This document shows positions 20,824 through 30,578 of a stretch of 64,000 bases of DNA, piece after piece. This stretch comes from Paraniabella ginsengisoli. Lineage in GTDB: Bacteria; Bacteroidota; Bacteroidia; Chitinophagales; Chitinophagaceae. The position numbers were made by a program, and so were the translations under genes. Numbering within the stretch: position 1 is the first letter of the stretch; every line of letters begins with the position of its first letter. The DNA lies in the NCBI RefSeq assembly GCF_022513635.1, contig NZ_JAKWBL010000002.1:186001-250000 (forward strand), given 5' to 3'. The notes beneath the pieces are model-generated. The model had not been told where the DNA came from. It was given only the letters and a program-made list of their open reading frames with translations, and ran no database searches.

Positions 20824-23308
20824 TTAATCCGTGTCTTCATCTATTATTGCTTCTGGTTTATACTCTTCACAGAAAGTATAGAACTTTTCTGCTGTTTCTT
20901 TGTCCCACATAATCAAGCGTTCATTGTCTAGCAATCCAAGAATTTTTTATAAATGTTTTGTGTGTCGTCTGTAAGTGTAACTATTAAAATACAAGATGTC
21001 CTTGTAATAATGGTGTAAGAAAATTCAAAAACTTCTTTTTCAAATTCCAAAGGTATTCTTGTTGACCAAAGAACACATTCTTTTTCAAGTCCTTTTAAAC
21101 TTAGGATTGTGTCTGTTTCGCAGGAAATACCTTTTTTAGTAATTTCTCTTAAAAGTTCAGTGTCTTTTTCAAGTATTGTGATTTTGCCAAGGTCGTATAT
21201 TTTGTAATGGTTGAATACTTGCTTAACTTTTTCAGCTACTTCAAGAAACGTTTGTCCGTAAACAACAATAGGTCGAGAACCTGGTGGCGAACCTTTGTAT
21301 GGCGTTATGTCTGTAACCCCCTCGTCATTACTAAATCTTTCAACAATAGCTTCTGAAAGTTTTTTAATACTCTCACTAATTCTTACGGGCAAACGATAAG
21401 AACCATCTAAACGATAAAATTGTCGTCTGCTCATTCTGTCATCTCTTGGAATTTTAGCAGCTGTCCCTAAATGAATTGATTGAGCTAAGTCGCCTGCAAT
21501 TGTCAAATTGTTAGGGTCTTTAATCATTGAATAGAAAATTTCAAAGTCCGCTTCTGTGCAGTCTTGAAACTCATCAACTAAAATATAGTCGTAATTAAGT
21601 GGTAAACTGCCTGATTTAAGTTTTGAGTAAAAATATTGTCGCCTCAAAGTGAAACTTTGAATATTTTCGTTGTGCATTCTTTGAGCGTATGCAGTCAAGC
21701 ATTTCCAAGCTAACTTTCTTCTGTCGCTATTTTTCTGTAATGAAGGATTATTGCCCCTTCCTTTTCGTGTTATGGTCAAATATGTGTCTTCGCCTTTTGT
21801 AATGCCAACTTGCAAACCATAAATAACTCGATGATATTCCTCAAATAAAAAGTCAGGATTTAAAATGTTATCGTATCTATCATTAAAAATCTTTTCTTCT
21901 TGTTTTACTTTTTGAATAATCTCACGCAACATTGTAAAATGCTGTTCGTGGCTTACAAGTCCGTTATACCTAATACCGCCAAGCATTTTGGGTAACATAT
22001 CAAAATGCAACAGCCTTATGTTAGTGTGAGTAGAATTAGTAAAAGTAAAATGACTTGATTTGTCGTTGTAACCATAGAAATTTGTGTCATAGCGAATTTT
22101 GAATTTCGTGTTGTCAAGTAAATCTTTTAGCCATTCAGCTAATTTGCCAATAAGTCCTTTATTAAAAGTTGTTACAAGTATATTTAAGTCAGGCGAATAT
22201 TCAGATTGGTCAACTATGTTTTTTATTTTTTCGGTAATGACAATACTTTTTCCGCAACCTGCGGGACCAACAATAATTGAAGGTGTTTCCGAATTTCTTG
22301 CGGCTCGTTTTTGTTTGTCATTTAATTTTACGTCTCTACGAACTGTTATTGGCGGATTGTAAATACCTAGTGAAGTAATAGTTTTAGTTCCGTATGAAAA
22401 TGTCAATTCAGCAAGATGTTTATTAAGAATTACACCATAATGACTGCTGTCAGTCCAAAAGGATTGTCTTTGTAACTCACTAATGACAAATTTGTTGCCT
22501 AACGCTGTTCTTATTTCATTCATTTGGTTGAGATTTCCACGGAACAACAAATTTGCATCAGATACTATTTGAGAGTTAAATCCTAATTGGCGAAATTCAT
22601 TAACCACAGAATTGACAAATGGAATTTTTTCGGACTGATTTGAAGTCAAAAGCAAAACAGTGTTTGGTTTATACTTGTTTACTAATGCCTTAAAATCATT
22701 TGCTATTTCTGTCTTGTTATCTGACGCGTCAAAAAGATAACTTGCAGCTAAAATCGGATTTGAGGTTTCTAAATCTCTTTCGTTGTTCCAAGAATTTACT
22801 TCATACTCAACAATGAAATTGTTGTCAATTTCTGGGTAAAGTTTTAAAAACTCTTTCCATAGATATTCCTTATTATAGCTAAGCATAAATGGACTTGTAT
22901 CTATGTTTATTATGGTAATTCTTGGCGGTTTTTGCCCAAGTCGTTTTAAGCCTGCATAAATTAAACCTAAACCCCATTGAATAGCTCCTGCTCCTGCACC
23001 TAAATCAAAAACTTCAATGTGTTGTCCTTGCTGTTCTAAAATTTTATCACGGAAAAAGGAAAGAAAAGTATTTATTCTACGGGGTGATACCAAAGAGAAT
23101 AAGCAAAAGCCGTGTTCGGTCTGTCATAACATAAATCTTTCCCTCTTACTAAATTATAGCTTTCAATATGACATAACTTTAAATCGTATGGGAAATTAGG
23201 CTCTGTTTTATGGTCGTGATAATATTGTTTTGCAGCGTTTGCAATTGCCTTGTCAATATTTTGTTGCTCGGCTATTAACCATTCAGTAAGTTTATTTTTC
23301 ATCCGCAA
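20824..23308 (-). CDS. C2: methyltransferase-like domain fused to a UvrD-like helicase
   Basis: A fusion of about 825 residues after repairing two indels (near 23080 in a C run and near 20945 in an A run). The N-terminal third has a Rossmann methyltransferase-like motif (FDLGAGAGAIQWG, about residue 104, then IINIDTS). The rest is a superfamily 1 helicase with Walker A GPAGCGKS (about 352), Walker B ILVDEFQDC (about 579), GDLAQSIH and GSYRLP (about 640). An ATG at 23302 or TTG at 23308 starts it directly after the radical SAM gene's stop. No known named system is recognised. The pair shares one cassette, so a joint role on nucleic acid is likely but inferred. Confidence 0.8.
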
Positions 23309-24171
23309 TTAAATTGGTGCAAATCCTTGTTTTCCTTCGCCCAACCAAGGAAGTTCTTTTTTAAATATGTCTACAACTTCTTTATACTTATCATTGCTCC
23401 AATTCATTTTTTTCATTTGCTCCAATGCAATTTCTCTAGTACTTGCAACAAATTTTCCTTTTTCGGGGTGGAATGGTTGAACAATAAATTTCTTTACGCC
23501 TGTGCTTAAAAGTTCTTCTGTGAATTTTTTTGCGTTATGGATTGGCAAAAGCGGTGTCATTGTAATACAAGTTTGTATTTCCGCTTCTGTAACTTCTTTG
23601 ATTGCCTTTAAACGTAATTTATTTGATGGACAAAGCGGTTCAAAAGCTTTTCTTACGTCTTCGCTGTCGGTTGTTACGGTCATATTTACTTGTGCAATTT
23701 CAAATTGCTTTAACAAGTCAATATCTCTCGTAACATAAGGGCTTCTTGTCTGGATTACTAACCTTGGTTTATGATAATTCAAAAGCTCTTTTAAAATGCT
23801 TCTTGTTAATTCAAGTTCTTTTTCAATTGGCTGATATGGGTCTGTTACGCTACTTATGTAGATTGTTTTGTCAATGAGTGTTTTTTTCGCCACTTAATAA
23901 GTAGTTGTAATGCGTTTTCTTTTACCTTTAACCAGTTTCCCCAATTTTCTCTTTCGTCTGATGAACGAGCAAAAAATGCAGCATAACAATAGTTGCAACC
24001 GAAAGAACAGCCCGAATATGGATTTAAAGTATAGTCATATGCTTCCATAAACCCTTTGGCTTCTGTCAGAATACTTGCTGATTGAACATATTGAATGTCC
24101 GCTTGACCGATTTTCTTTTTTCGGTTTTCGCTTTGTTCATTTTCTATGTCGCTAAATAAGTCTAGTGTCAT
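23309..24171 (-). CDS. C2: SPL-like radical SAM protein (frameshifted)
   Basis: Radical S-adenosylmethionine enzyme resembling the spore photoproduct lyase/Rv2578c branch. The 4Fe-4S cluster motif CSFGCNYCYAAF (CxxxCxxC) follows YDYTLNPYSG. The core continues TIYISSVTDPYQPIEKELELTRSIL after an A-run frameshift near 23885. Downstream are barrel elements QTRSPYVTRDIDLL and MTPLLPIHNAKKF. Rejoined length is about 287 residues. It is the promoter-proximal gene of cassette C2, and its stop touches the start of the helicase fusion, implying translational coupling. The substrate is unknown; DNA or RNA is a reasonable guess from the neighbour. Confidence 0.85.
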
Positions 24172-24209
24172 TTTTTATTACGGTGTATCTGTCTTTTGGC
24201 ATTGGTGCT

Positions 24210-24333
24210 AACGGTTCGGGGCTTTGCGATGGTGGGGCAATCGAAGCACGAATCTTCAATTTTGCACAAAAGTTCAATCGAAGAACTAATGTTGAAATTT
24301 GCAGTTTCGCCCCACTATTGCAAAACCCTTGTT
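24210..24333 (-). repeat. attC-like site 3 (type D)
   Basis: Arms GGGCTTTGCGATGGTGGGGC and GCCCCACTATTGCAAAACCC. It belongs to C3; right flank GTTACAGGC pairs with GCCTGTAAC at site 4. Confidence 0.85.
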
Positions 24334-24343
24334 ACAGGCTGCT

Positions 24344-25854
24344 TTATTCATTTTCAAAATTGTTAATTAGAGTTTCAGTAGCAATGTCATCTTCATTGTT
24401 AATTGCATTTCTTACATTTTCTAAAGAATAAATTGGCGATTCTCTTACCCCAATTCTTCTTCCTGCTTCGTCAAAATTCCAAAATTCAACTATTTGTATA
24501 CCTCTTTTTCGAGGTTCCATAAATAATGAAAAATCCAAAGTGTATGCTTCATATCTTCCTGGTCTATTAGATGCTGCGGAAGTATCTGGTTCAATGATGT
24601 GTAATAACTTTCCATCCATTAATTGTAAAATAAGTTCGTGCAAATCCGCTTTACTTTGTGCTTCTTCTTGTGCCACTAAAAAACTCGTTCTCTTTTTGTC
24701 GTTTATACAGAACTTTAGAATATCTCTGAAAGCTTTTTCTATTGATTGTGCATCTGCACCAACGTCAACCCTTAAATCTTTCAGTTTATTTTGATACGAG
24801 AAGCTGCTCGCCGATTTCCAAACATTTGTGGGTGTTATATGGTTTCTGCCTTGGGATATCGCATTTTCTATAGCATCAACCAAAATGGTCAAAAAGTCTC
24901 TTGGAACACCTCCCGAAGCAATTACTAATTTTTCTAATGCTTGAGGATTAAACAAGTCAATTGCTGGATTATTTAACCCAACTTTTTCTCCTAATGAGTT
25001 CAATAAGTTTGAAAGGAATTGCGTAGGTGCAGTAAGATTTTCCAAAGTTCTATCTAAATTAATTGGCTCAATATCTTGATTTAATACAACACCTATTGTT
25101 TGTTCATCATTACGTACTAAAGTTGTTCGATGCTTTACTGTTCCTATCTTTAGATACATTTCAGTTCCTCGTACCAAACGATGAAGGTAATCTATAACAT
25201 CGGGTTGCCTTTCCTTCTTTATAAGATAAAAATCGTCTAATAGAATATAAATAGTTTGTAAATTTCTTTTTCCAATTCTTCTTGTAAAGCTTTCTTATAG
25301 TCTGATAAATACCTTTCTAAAGTGTCTAATTTGCTTTCTTGAAATTCACTCAGTTTCCCAAGTGAATTAGTTCTTCCATATGAGCCTGAAAGAAATCCCT
25401 TTTCGCCTTTTGCTGAATAGTTCGTTGACTGATTTTCTTCTTGTTTAACTTGTCTATTTTCAGCTTGGTCTAGAATTCTTCTGAGACTTTTTATATTTTT
25501 ATTAATCTTGGAATTAGTATAGATGATTTTTTGCCACCAATTTCTTGATGATACAATTTTTTCCATTATTGACAGTAATAACCTTGTCAGAATATCGGGA
25601 TAACCAAGTCTTTTGATTTCGTCAGCCTCAATATAAATTTCCAAAGAATCCGCGTCAGAAACTGTATTCTTGAAATGAACAAGTAAACAAGATTTTCCCG
25701 AACCCCTTCTACCAAAAATAATTTGATGTTGTTTTGCTTTTAAGCGTTCAAGATTGTCAGAGAAATCTATATAAATGGGATTATGATTTGGTCGAACTCT
25801 AAAAGAATCTTTTATAAGATTAATTAATTTCTTTACTTCTGGACTATTTATCAT
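24344..25854 (-). CDS. C3: P-loop (ORC/KAP-like) ATPase, frameshifted
   Basis: Single ATPase of about 500 residues after joining two frames at about 25245. Walker A IIFGRRGSGKSCLL lies near residue 46 and Walker B IYILLDDFYLI is at the frame join. A helical linker with NQSTNYSAKGEKGFLSG separates them. Further on come SGGVPRDFLTILVDAI (sensor-2-like arginine) and a winged-helix-like C-terminus. This is the organisation of ORC1/Cdc6-like and KAP-type STAND NTPases, several of which act in phage defence; that role is inference. It is the sole gene of C3 and fills it. Confidence 0.72.
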
Positions 25855-25881
25855 TGGATTAGGTCTTTTAAAGTTGCCTGT

Positions 25882-26005
25882 AACGAACAGGTATTTGCGA
25901 TGAGGCAGAAATTCATGTTCGTCTGTTCAGTTTTGTACTAAAGATAAATATAAGTTCCGAAGTTGAGCGCATGTTGTCCAGCCGCCTTATTGCAAATACC
26001 CGGTT
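25882..26005 (-). repeat. attC-like site 4 (type A)
   Basis: Arms GGTATTTGCGATGAGGC and GCCTTATTGCAAATACC. It is the attC of non-coding cassette C4. The embedded -7-like box is TATCTTTA. Confidence 0.85.
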
Positions 26006-26538
26006 AGCGGCATGTGCCTTTTGTCGTCGTTTCTGTGTCTTTGTCTGCCGAGATCCTTTTCCGAAGCGGATTTGAAGCCGTCAAAAGTCAATTGTATTAA
26101 AAGTAAAAGCGGTTGATGTCAATGTCCGATAAAACCTTTTCTCCAAAATTGTCGTTTGTGTTTGTCGCCCGAAACCTTTACGCATAAATCGTTTGAACGT
26201 TTTGTGTTTTGTCTGCTTTAAAGATATTGTCCAAGTTGCAACGAAAAAAAGTCCTTCTGTAAAGTCGGGTCTTGCTAATCGTTGCGGTTGTGTCGTCCGA
26301 TTGTTCGTTATTGTCCGCCGATTGATAAAATTGTTTTCTGTGTCAAACCCATAAGAGTTGAACGATTGTCCACCGATAAAGCCTTTGTCATTTGAATGAA
26401 AACCGATAATGAAGTTTGATTTTTGAATTGTCCGAAGTCTGCCGTGGACGGTCGTTCAATTCTTAAAAGTCTTGTGATTGAAGTCGCTTTATTTGTCTGT
26501 CGATGTTAGCGAAACAGTCGGATGGCATTGCCGCTAAC
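26003..26538 (-). repeat. C4: repeated non-coding cassette, copy 1
   Basis: Starts GTTAGCGGCATGTGCC and ends GGCATTGCCGCTAAC. It contains the family's conserved blocks GTCCACCGATAAAG and GTGTCAAACCC. No frame is conserved with other copies and no gene is supported. Confidence 0.85.
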
Positions 26539-26658
26539 GATCAGGTATTTGCGATGAGGCGGTCATTCATGTTCATCTGTTCAGTTTTGTACTAAAGTTA
26601 CATAGAAATTCTGAAGATGAGTTTTGTTCGTCAGCCGCCTTATTGCAAATACCCTGTT
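26536..26658 (-). repeat. attC-like site 5 (type A)
   Basis: Belongs to C5; ends GTTGCCTGC and GCAGGCAAC match each other at sites 5 and 6. Confidence 0.85.
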
Positions 26659-26695
26659 GCCTGCTGCCCTTTTGCTATTTCGTTTCATAGAGTCA

Positions 26696-27217
26696 TTATT
26701 TCTTCGTCTTTTTAGCTGTCGAAATGAGTTTTAATGAGTTGATGTAGTCTGTGTCAAACTCAATAATTCTTATATTGTCAGTTCTAAATTTTATTTCTCC
26801 TTTCCATTTCCCGTTTGGTTGTAGGTTGTCCAATATAAGTTCTCTTTTGTCAATTGATTTAAGTTGTCCTAAATAACAAGAGGTTTCTGATTTTGTATAA
26901 ACTTGAAAAATGCCAAAATTGTCGGTTAGGTACTTTAAAATAACGCCAAGGTTACTCAGTGGAATGATATCTTTGTCAGTTGGTTGAAGTCCTTTAAGGT
27001 TAATTACTTTTTCTTTCCATTTTTCGTCAGAGTTTCTACTAAAACCTTCAATGTTGTTGTGTCGGAATATAACGTAGCCGTCAATTATGTAGTCAACAGG
27101 ATTATATTTCATTAAAGTCCAGTCATCATTGTAGTCAACAACATAACCATAAATTGGTGTTTTTCTATCTTTGAATTTTACAGAAACTAATTGTCCGATA
27201 TATTTTTTCTTCTTCAC
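26696..27217 (-). CDS. C5: hypothetical 173-residue protein
   Basis: Unrecognised soluble protein. Two stretches look like small beta-barrel (Sm-like) repeats: GQLVSVKFKDRKTPIYGYVVDY near the start and CYLGQLKSIDKRELILDN near residue 120. The C-terminus is lysine-rich (STAKKTKK). It has no signal peptide or membrane segment. It is the only gene in its cassette, with the stop 38 bases from site 5. Confidence 0.65.
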   Translation of the reverse strand: MKKKKYIGQLVSVKFKDRKTPIYGYVVDYNDDWTLMKYNPVDYIIDGYVIFRHNNIEGFSRNSDEKWKEKVINLKGLQPTDKDIIPLSNLGVILKYLTDNFGIFQVYTKSETSCYLGQLKSIDKRELILDNLQPNGKWKGEIKFRTDNIRIIEFDTDYINSLKLISTAKKTKK

Positions 27218-27254
27218 TTAGGTTGTTGTTTTGGCGTCTGTTAGGGTTGCAGGC

Positions 27255-27378
27255 AACGGTTTGGGGCTTTGCGTTCGGGCGGGATTTTATGCACGAACGT
27301 TGAGCCTTTAACTAATGCTAAATTTATAACAAAAAGTTGAGTTTTGCACTTCAGCCCGCCTGACGCAAAACCCGTGTT
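27255..27378 (-). repeat. attC-like site 6 (type C)
   Basis: Arms GGGGCTTTGCGTTCGGGC and GCCCGCCTGACGCAAAACCC. Belongs to C6; right flank GTTAGCTGC pairs with GCAGCTAAC at site 7. Confidence 0.85.
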
Positions 27379-27409
27379 AGCTGCTGCTTTTTTTCTTCAA
27401 TCATTCTGT

Positions 27410-28018
27410 CTACCAAAATCTCCACCATTCTTTTTTGTTGTCAGTTGTCTTTTGACTTTTTATTCTCTCATATAGTTTGTCAAACTGTTCAGCAAGTTTT
27501 ATGTATTCGTCAGCCCAACCATTCGATAAAGATATTTCTTGATAAGTTGAAGTTGGAGCAAATTCCATATTTAGTTTGTCCAAAGTTTCAAAGTCACAAA
27601 AATTAATTTTTTCAATGTCAGCATTTAGGTCAATCAAGAATTCTTTTCCGTTGTCATAACCTGCCCAGACTGTATCTGTCTCATTAGTTGTCCAACTCTT
27701 AATGGTTTCTAAAATATCTTTTACTTTTTGGAAGTCATTATAAAATGGAATTTTGTCTACAAACAATTTATAAGTTTCAGCATCTGATTTTTCATATAAG
27801 TCGATCAAAGTTCTTTTCGTGTATTCATATGAAGTTTGTCGTTTAGAAATAAGTTCTATGTCTTGGAGTTTATTTGAAATTAATGTCCAAATGCTATCTA
27901 AGTTGTCTCCAAAAACAGCTTTTTCTGTTGGTCTGTTATTTCTACAAATTCCGTCAATGTCGCCACCATACGTATTGTAAATTTTCAGTTTCTCTATGTC
28001 TAAACGGTCTGTTGTCAT
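27410..28018 (-). CDS. C6: hypothetical 202-residue protein
   Basis: Soluble, acidic-to-neutral protein with many aromatic residues and no recognised family. It opens MTTDRLDIEKLKIYNTYGGDIDG and ends in the unusual aromatic tail KKEWWRFW. No signal or membrane segment is seen. The ATG at 28018 lies 13 bases inside the cassette from site 7, so its leader is essentially the site itself. Confidence 0.65.
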   Translation of the reverse strand: MTTDRLDIEKLKIYNTYGGDIDGICRNNRPTEKAVFGDNLDSIWTLISNKLQDIELISKRQTSYEYTKRTLIDLYEKSDAETYKLFVDKIPFYNDFQKVKDILETIKSWTTNETDTVWAGYDNGKEFLIDLNADIEKINFCDFETLDKLNMEFAPTSTYQEISLSNGWADEYIKLAEQFDKLYERIKSQKTTDNKKEWWRFW

Positions 28019-28030
28019 AAAGTTGCAGCT

Positions 28031-28155
28031 AACGGTTCGGGTATTTGCGATGGTGCGGCAATTGTATTCCGTCAGCTGAGTTTTGTACTAAAGTTAAATA
28101 GAATTACCGAAGTTGAGTATTTAACGTCAAGCCGCACTATTGCAAATACCCTGTT
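28031..28155 (-). repeat. attC-like site 7 (type A variant)
   Basis: Arms GGGTATTTGCGATGGTGCGGC and GCCGCACTATTGCAAATACCC; the GGTGCGGC block differs from the usual GAGGCGG. The stop codon of the C7 gene lies in its GTTAGC edge. Confidence 0.85.
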
Positions 28156-28924
28156 AGCTGTGGTTAAATTTTGTCCGATTACTTAACTCTAAAAACATTT
28201 TTTCAACTATTTCAAAGATAGATGTCAATTCTCCTTTTTCAATATTTATTTGTCCTTCTAAATACCTTGCCTTTGCTCTAATATTTGAAAGCTTATTAAA
28301 TGCTTCACGCCTTTCTGTTTCAAAGTCGTTTTGTGAGTTTTTAAATCTTTTATTGAATTCTGATTTAATTGTACTATGATTTGTTCTACCAAGTACGCTT
28401 TTATTTGTCTCAAGAAATAGATTTGTTTTTGCTAATAGTTCGATTGTACTAAAAGCATTGTCCAAAAAAGCATATAGCAAATTCTTTTCCAATGAATATT
28501 TACTTACTTCTAAAAACTCTTTTGCTACAGCTAGATGTTCGTTACTTAGTTGTTTGTTATATTGAAAGTCAAATGTAAGCTGATAGCCGTCTTTAAAAAG
28601 AATTAAAGTAGAATGTCCGCAATTTAAAAATTCTGTTTCGTTCAATTTAACGTGTTCAACTTCGTCAATATTTGCCCAAAAGTTCGGAGAAGAAGTGTCT
28701 ACTCCTTTCTTAACTTTAACTTCTGCTGAAACTTCTTCGTTAAGTCTGACAATATGCGGTCGTCCGTCTGGAAAAAATATAGCTTGGGCAGCTATTAGCA
28801 TAAAATTTTCAGGTAAAGTATTCAGTTGTTTCCGTCTTTCAATTTCTGGATTAAAAAATAAATCCATATTATTCTTGTAGACGTTGTTTGCAAATTCAGA
28901 ATTGTCAGTTTGGGTAGTGTCCAT
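28154..28924 (-). CDS. C7: hypothetical protein with a HEPN-like helical C-terminus
   Basis: A 256-residue soluble protein, or 259 from a GTG at 28933; the ATG at 28924 is preferred. The N-terminal half is beta-rich. The C-terminal half is helical (KNLLYAFLDNAFSTIELLAK, then FNKLSNIRAKARYLEGQI), resembling HEPN-type or nursing-helix domains, but no RxxxxH catalytic motif is clear. The TAA stop is made by the GCTAAC edge of site 7. Function unknown. The cassette's two ends do not pair, unlike its neighbours. Confidence 0.6.
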   Translation of the reverse strand: MDTTQTDNSEFANNVYKNNMDLFFNPEIERRKQLNTLPENFMLIAAQAIFFPDGRPHIVRLNEEVSAEVKVKKGVDTSSPNFWANIDEVEHVKLNETEFLNCGHSTLILFKDGYQLTFDFQYNKQLSNEHLAVAKEFLEVSKYSLEKNLLYAFLDNAFSTIELLAKTNLFLETNKSVLGRTNHSTIKSEFNKRFKNSQNDFETERREAFNKLSNIRAKARYLEGQINIEKGELTSIFEIVEKMFLELSNRTKFNHS

Positions 28925-28933
28925 ATTAATCAC

Positions 28934-29055
28934 AACGATCAGGTATTTGCGATGAGGCGGTCATTCATGTTCTGTCGTTGAGTTTTGTACTAAAGTTAAA
29001 TAAGGTCCGAAGTTGAGCCTATGTTGTTCAGCCCCCTTATTGCAAATACACCGTT
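28934..29055 (-). repeat. attC-like site 8 (type A)
   Basis: Belongs to C8; right flank GTTGTGCGT pairs with ACGCACAAC at site 9. Its left flank TCACAAC does not pair with the start of C7. Confidence 0.85.
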
Positions 29056-29091
29056 GTGCGTTCGCTTTTTTGTCCGCCGATAAAAAAGGGG

Positions 29092-29649
29092 CTAAAATTT
29101 TACTTTATCTCTATTACAATAAAACCTTGCCAGTCCAACAATACAACTTTCTTGATATGTTCCTTTATATATTGGGCTGTATGTTGTGTCACCCGATTTG
29201 CTGATCTGTCTTGTCATAACAGGTGCGTCTTCGTATTCAATTTTGTAAACCTTGTCAGTTCGTTTGCATTTTGGGCAAATTGTTTTACTGAATGAGTTTC
29301 TCTGATGTTGACCAGGAACGTAAAATGTCATTTCTGGTGTGTCGCTTTCAAAAGTTGTTACAGATGAAAGTAGTAATGTGTCAATACCCAACCCTGTACA
29401 ATAAAAGTCAAATGATTTTTCATTCTTTGGCGTGAATGTTATAGTAAAATTGCCTTTGTCGTCTGTCAATGTCTTTGCCAAAATTTTATTGTCACCTTTT
29501 GCGAACACAACAATACCTTGAATATAAGTTGAGGTGTTTTTCGGATTTTTCTTTAAGTGTCCTGTTATTGTAACAGGCAAGCTAAATTGTCCGAACGCTA
29601 AGAGTAGAGTCGCAGCGAAAATTGTCAATATGTAAGTTATTAAACGCAA
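29092..29649 (-). CDS. C8: exported protein with a carboxypeptidase-regulatory-like fold
   Basis: Signal peptide at the N-terminus (LITYILTIFAATLLLAFGQF), then a beta-sandwich like those of carboxypeptidase regulatory domains (IQGIVVFAKGDNKILAKTLTDD with GNFTITF). A CPKCKR motif near residue 125 suggests a metal or disulfide site. Total 185 residues. Function unknown. It is the only gene of its cassette and its stop is 37 bases from site 8. Confidence 0.6.
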   Translation of the reverse strand: MRLITYILTIFAATLLLAFGQFSLPVTITGHLKKNPKNTSTYIQGIVVFAKGDNKILAKTLTDDKGNFTITFTPKNEKSFDFYCTGLGIDTLLLSSVTTFESDTPEMTFYVPGQHQRNSFSKTICPKCKRTDKVYKIEYEDAPVMTRQISKSGDTTYSPIYKGTYQESCIVGLARFYCNRDKVKF

Positions 29650-29670
29650 TGTTTATTTAAAGTGACGCAC

Positions 29671-29793
29671 AACGATCAGGTATTTGCGATGAGGCGGAAA
29701 TTCATGTTCGTCAGTTCAGTTTTGTACCAAAGATAAATAGAAATCCGAAGTTGAGCATTTAGTGTCCAGCCGCCTTATTGCAAATACCCTGTT
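29671..29793 (-). repeat. attC-like site 9 (type A)
   Basis: Belongs to C9; flanks GTTGTGCGT and ACGCACAAC pair across C9. Carries an exact TATCTTTG box in its loop, facing C8. Confidence 0.85.
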
Positions 29794-29810
29794 GTGCGTT
29801 CGCCTTATTG

Positions 29811-30137
29811 TCAGACGAGTTGCAAATATTGTTTTTCAATCGTCACATTAAAATGAATGTCTGCTTTTAATGCTTTGAAGACTTTCAGTACAGTGTCAAT
29901 TGTCGCACTGTTCGCACTGCTTTCTAATTTTGAGATTTGTGCTTTTTGCACGCCAACAAGTTCGCCTAATTGTTCTTGTGTCAATTTGCGTTCCTGTCTT
30001 GCAGTTTTTATCATTCTACCTAAAATGTCCATACGAAGCTCGTATTCATATTGGTCTCTGTCTTTTGTGCCTTTTTTGCCGATGTATTTATCTTTCATTT
30101 CGGCAAGTGAGTATGATTTTATTGCTGTCTTTGACAT
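29811..30137 (-). CDS. C9: HigA-like antitoxin (XRE/HTH)
   Basis: DNA-binding antitoxin, probably neutralising the toxin encoded just upstream and repressing the operon. The ATG at 30137 leads to 108 residues with a central helix-turn-helix (RKLTQEQLGELVGVQKAQISKLES) and the HigA-type tail ATIDTVLKVFKALKADIHFNV. Four bases separate it from the toxin gene. The order toxin then antitoxin is that of higBA. Confidence 0.88.
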   Translation of the reverse strand: MSKTAIKSYSLAEMKDKYIGKKGTKDRDQYEYELRMDILGRMIKTARQERKLTQEQLGELVGVQKAQISKLESSANSATIDTVLKVFKALKADIHFNVTIEKQYLQLV

Positions 30138-30141
30138 AATG

Positions 30142-30483
30142 TTATTTTTTAAGTTTGCCTTCAAAATATTTTTTCCGAATGTTAACTGCTCTTTCAATTT
30201 CATTTAAAGGAACTTTGTCAACCTTTTTTATGAAACCGTGTGTTGCAAAAACTAATGTTTCGGTTTCGTTGTCTTTGTCCCAAAACGCAAGTAGCCTAAT
30301 TTGTACGCCGCCGAACTTTGTTCTAAATTCCCAAATGTCTTTTTGAAGTTTCTTAAAAAGTTTCGGGTCATTGCTTTGTTCGGCAAGGTCAATATTGTAG
30401 AACACTTTCTTTGCAGCTTTTGAGTCAAGTCCTGCAATGAATTTGTCTGCTTCTTCTAAAAACCGTGTCTGAAAGTATTGCAA
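30142..30483 (-). CDS. C9: HigB/RelE-type toxin
   Basis: Predicted ribosome-dependent mRNA interferase of the phage-derived Gp49/HigB group. Motifs are IWEFRTKFGGVQIRLLAFWD (core strands with arginines) and LVFATHGFIKKVDKVPLNEIERA, both typical. Length is 113 residues. The start is TTG at 30483 directly after an in-frame stop, since no ATG exists; weak initiation would keep toxin below antitoxin. A palindromic operator and a -7 box lie immediately upstream. Confidence 0.88.
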   Translation of the reverse strand: MQYFQTRFLEEADKFIAGLDSKAAKKVFYNIDLAEQSNDPKLFKKLQKDIWEFRTKFGGVQIRLLAFWDKDNETETLVFATHGFIKKVDKVPLNEIERAVNIRKKYFEGKLKK

Positions 30484-30498
30484 TTAAAAGTGTTTTTG

Positions 30499-30506
30499 CA
30501 AAGATA
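30499..30506 (-). promoter_or_regulatory. Bacteroidota -7 box of the toxin-antitoxin operon
   Basis: On the minus strand the octamer is TATCTTTG, an exact TAnnTTTG box, about 16 bases before the toxin start codon and just downstream of the palindromic operator. Confidence 0.6.
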
Positions 30507-30510
30507 ACAC

Positions 30511-30532
30511 AAGTTTCTAAAATTAGAAACTT
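30511..30532. promoter_or_regulatory. Palindromic operator of the toxin-antitoxin operon
   Basis: AAGTTTCTAA and TTAGAAACTT form a near-perfect 22-base palindrome that overlaps where the promoter's upstream half should be. This suggests autorepression by the HigA-like antitoxin. Confidence 0.65.
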
Positions 30533-30578
30533 TATTTTAAGCTGTTATTTGAGAGGCTGGTCGTGGAAGGTGACGCAC

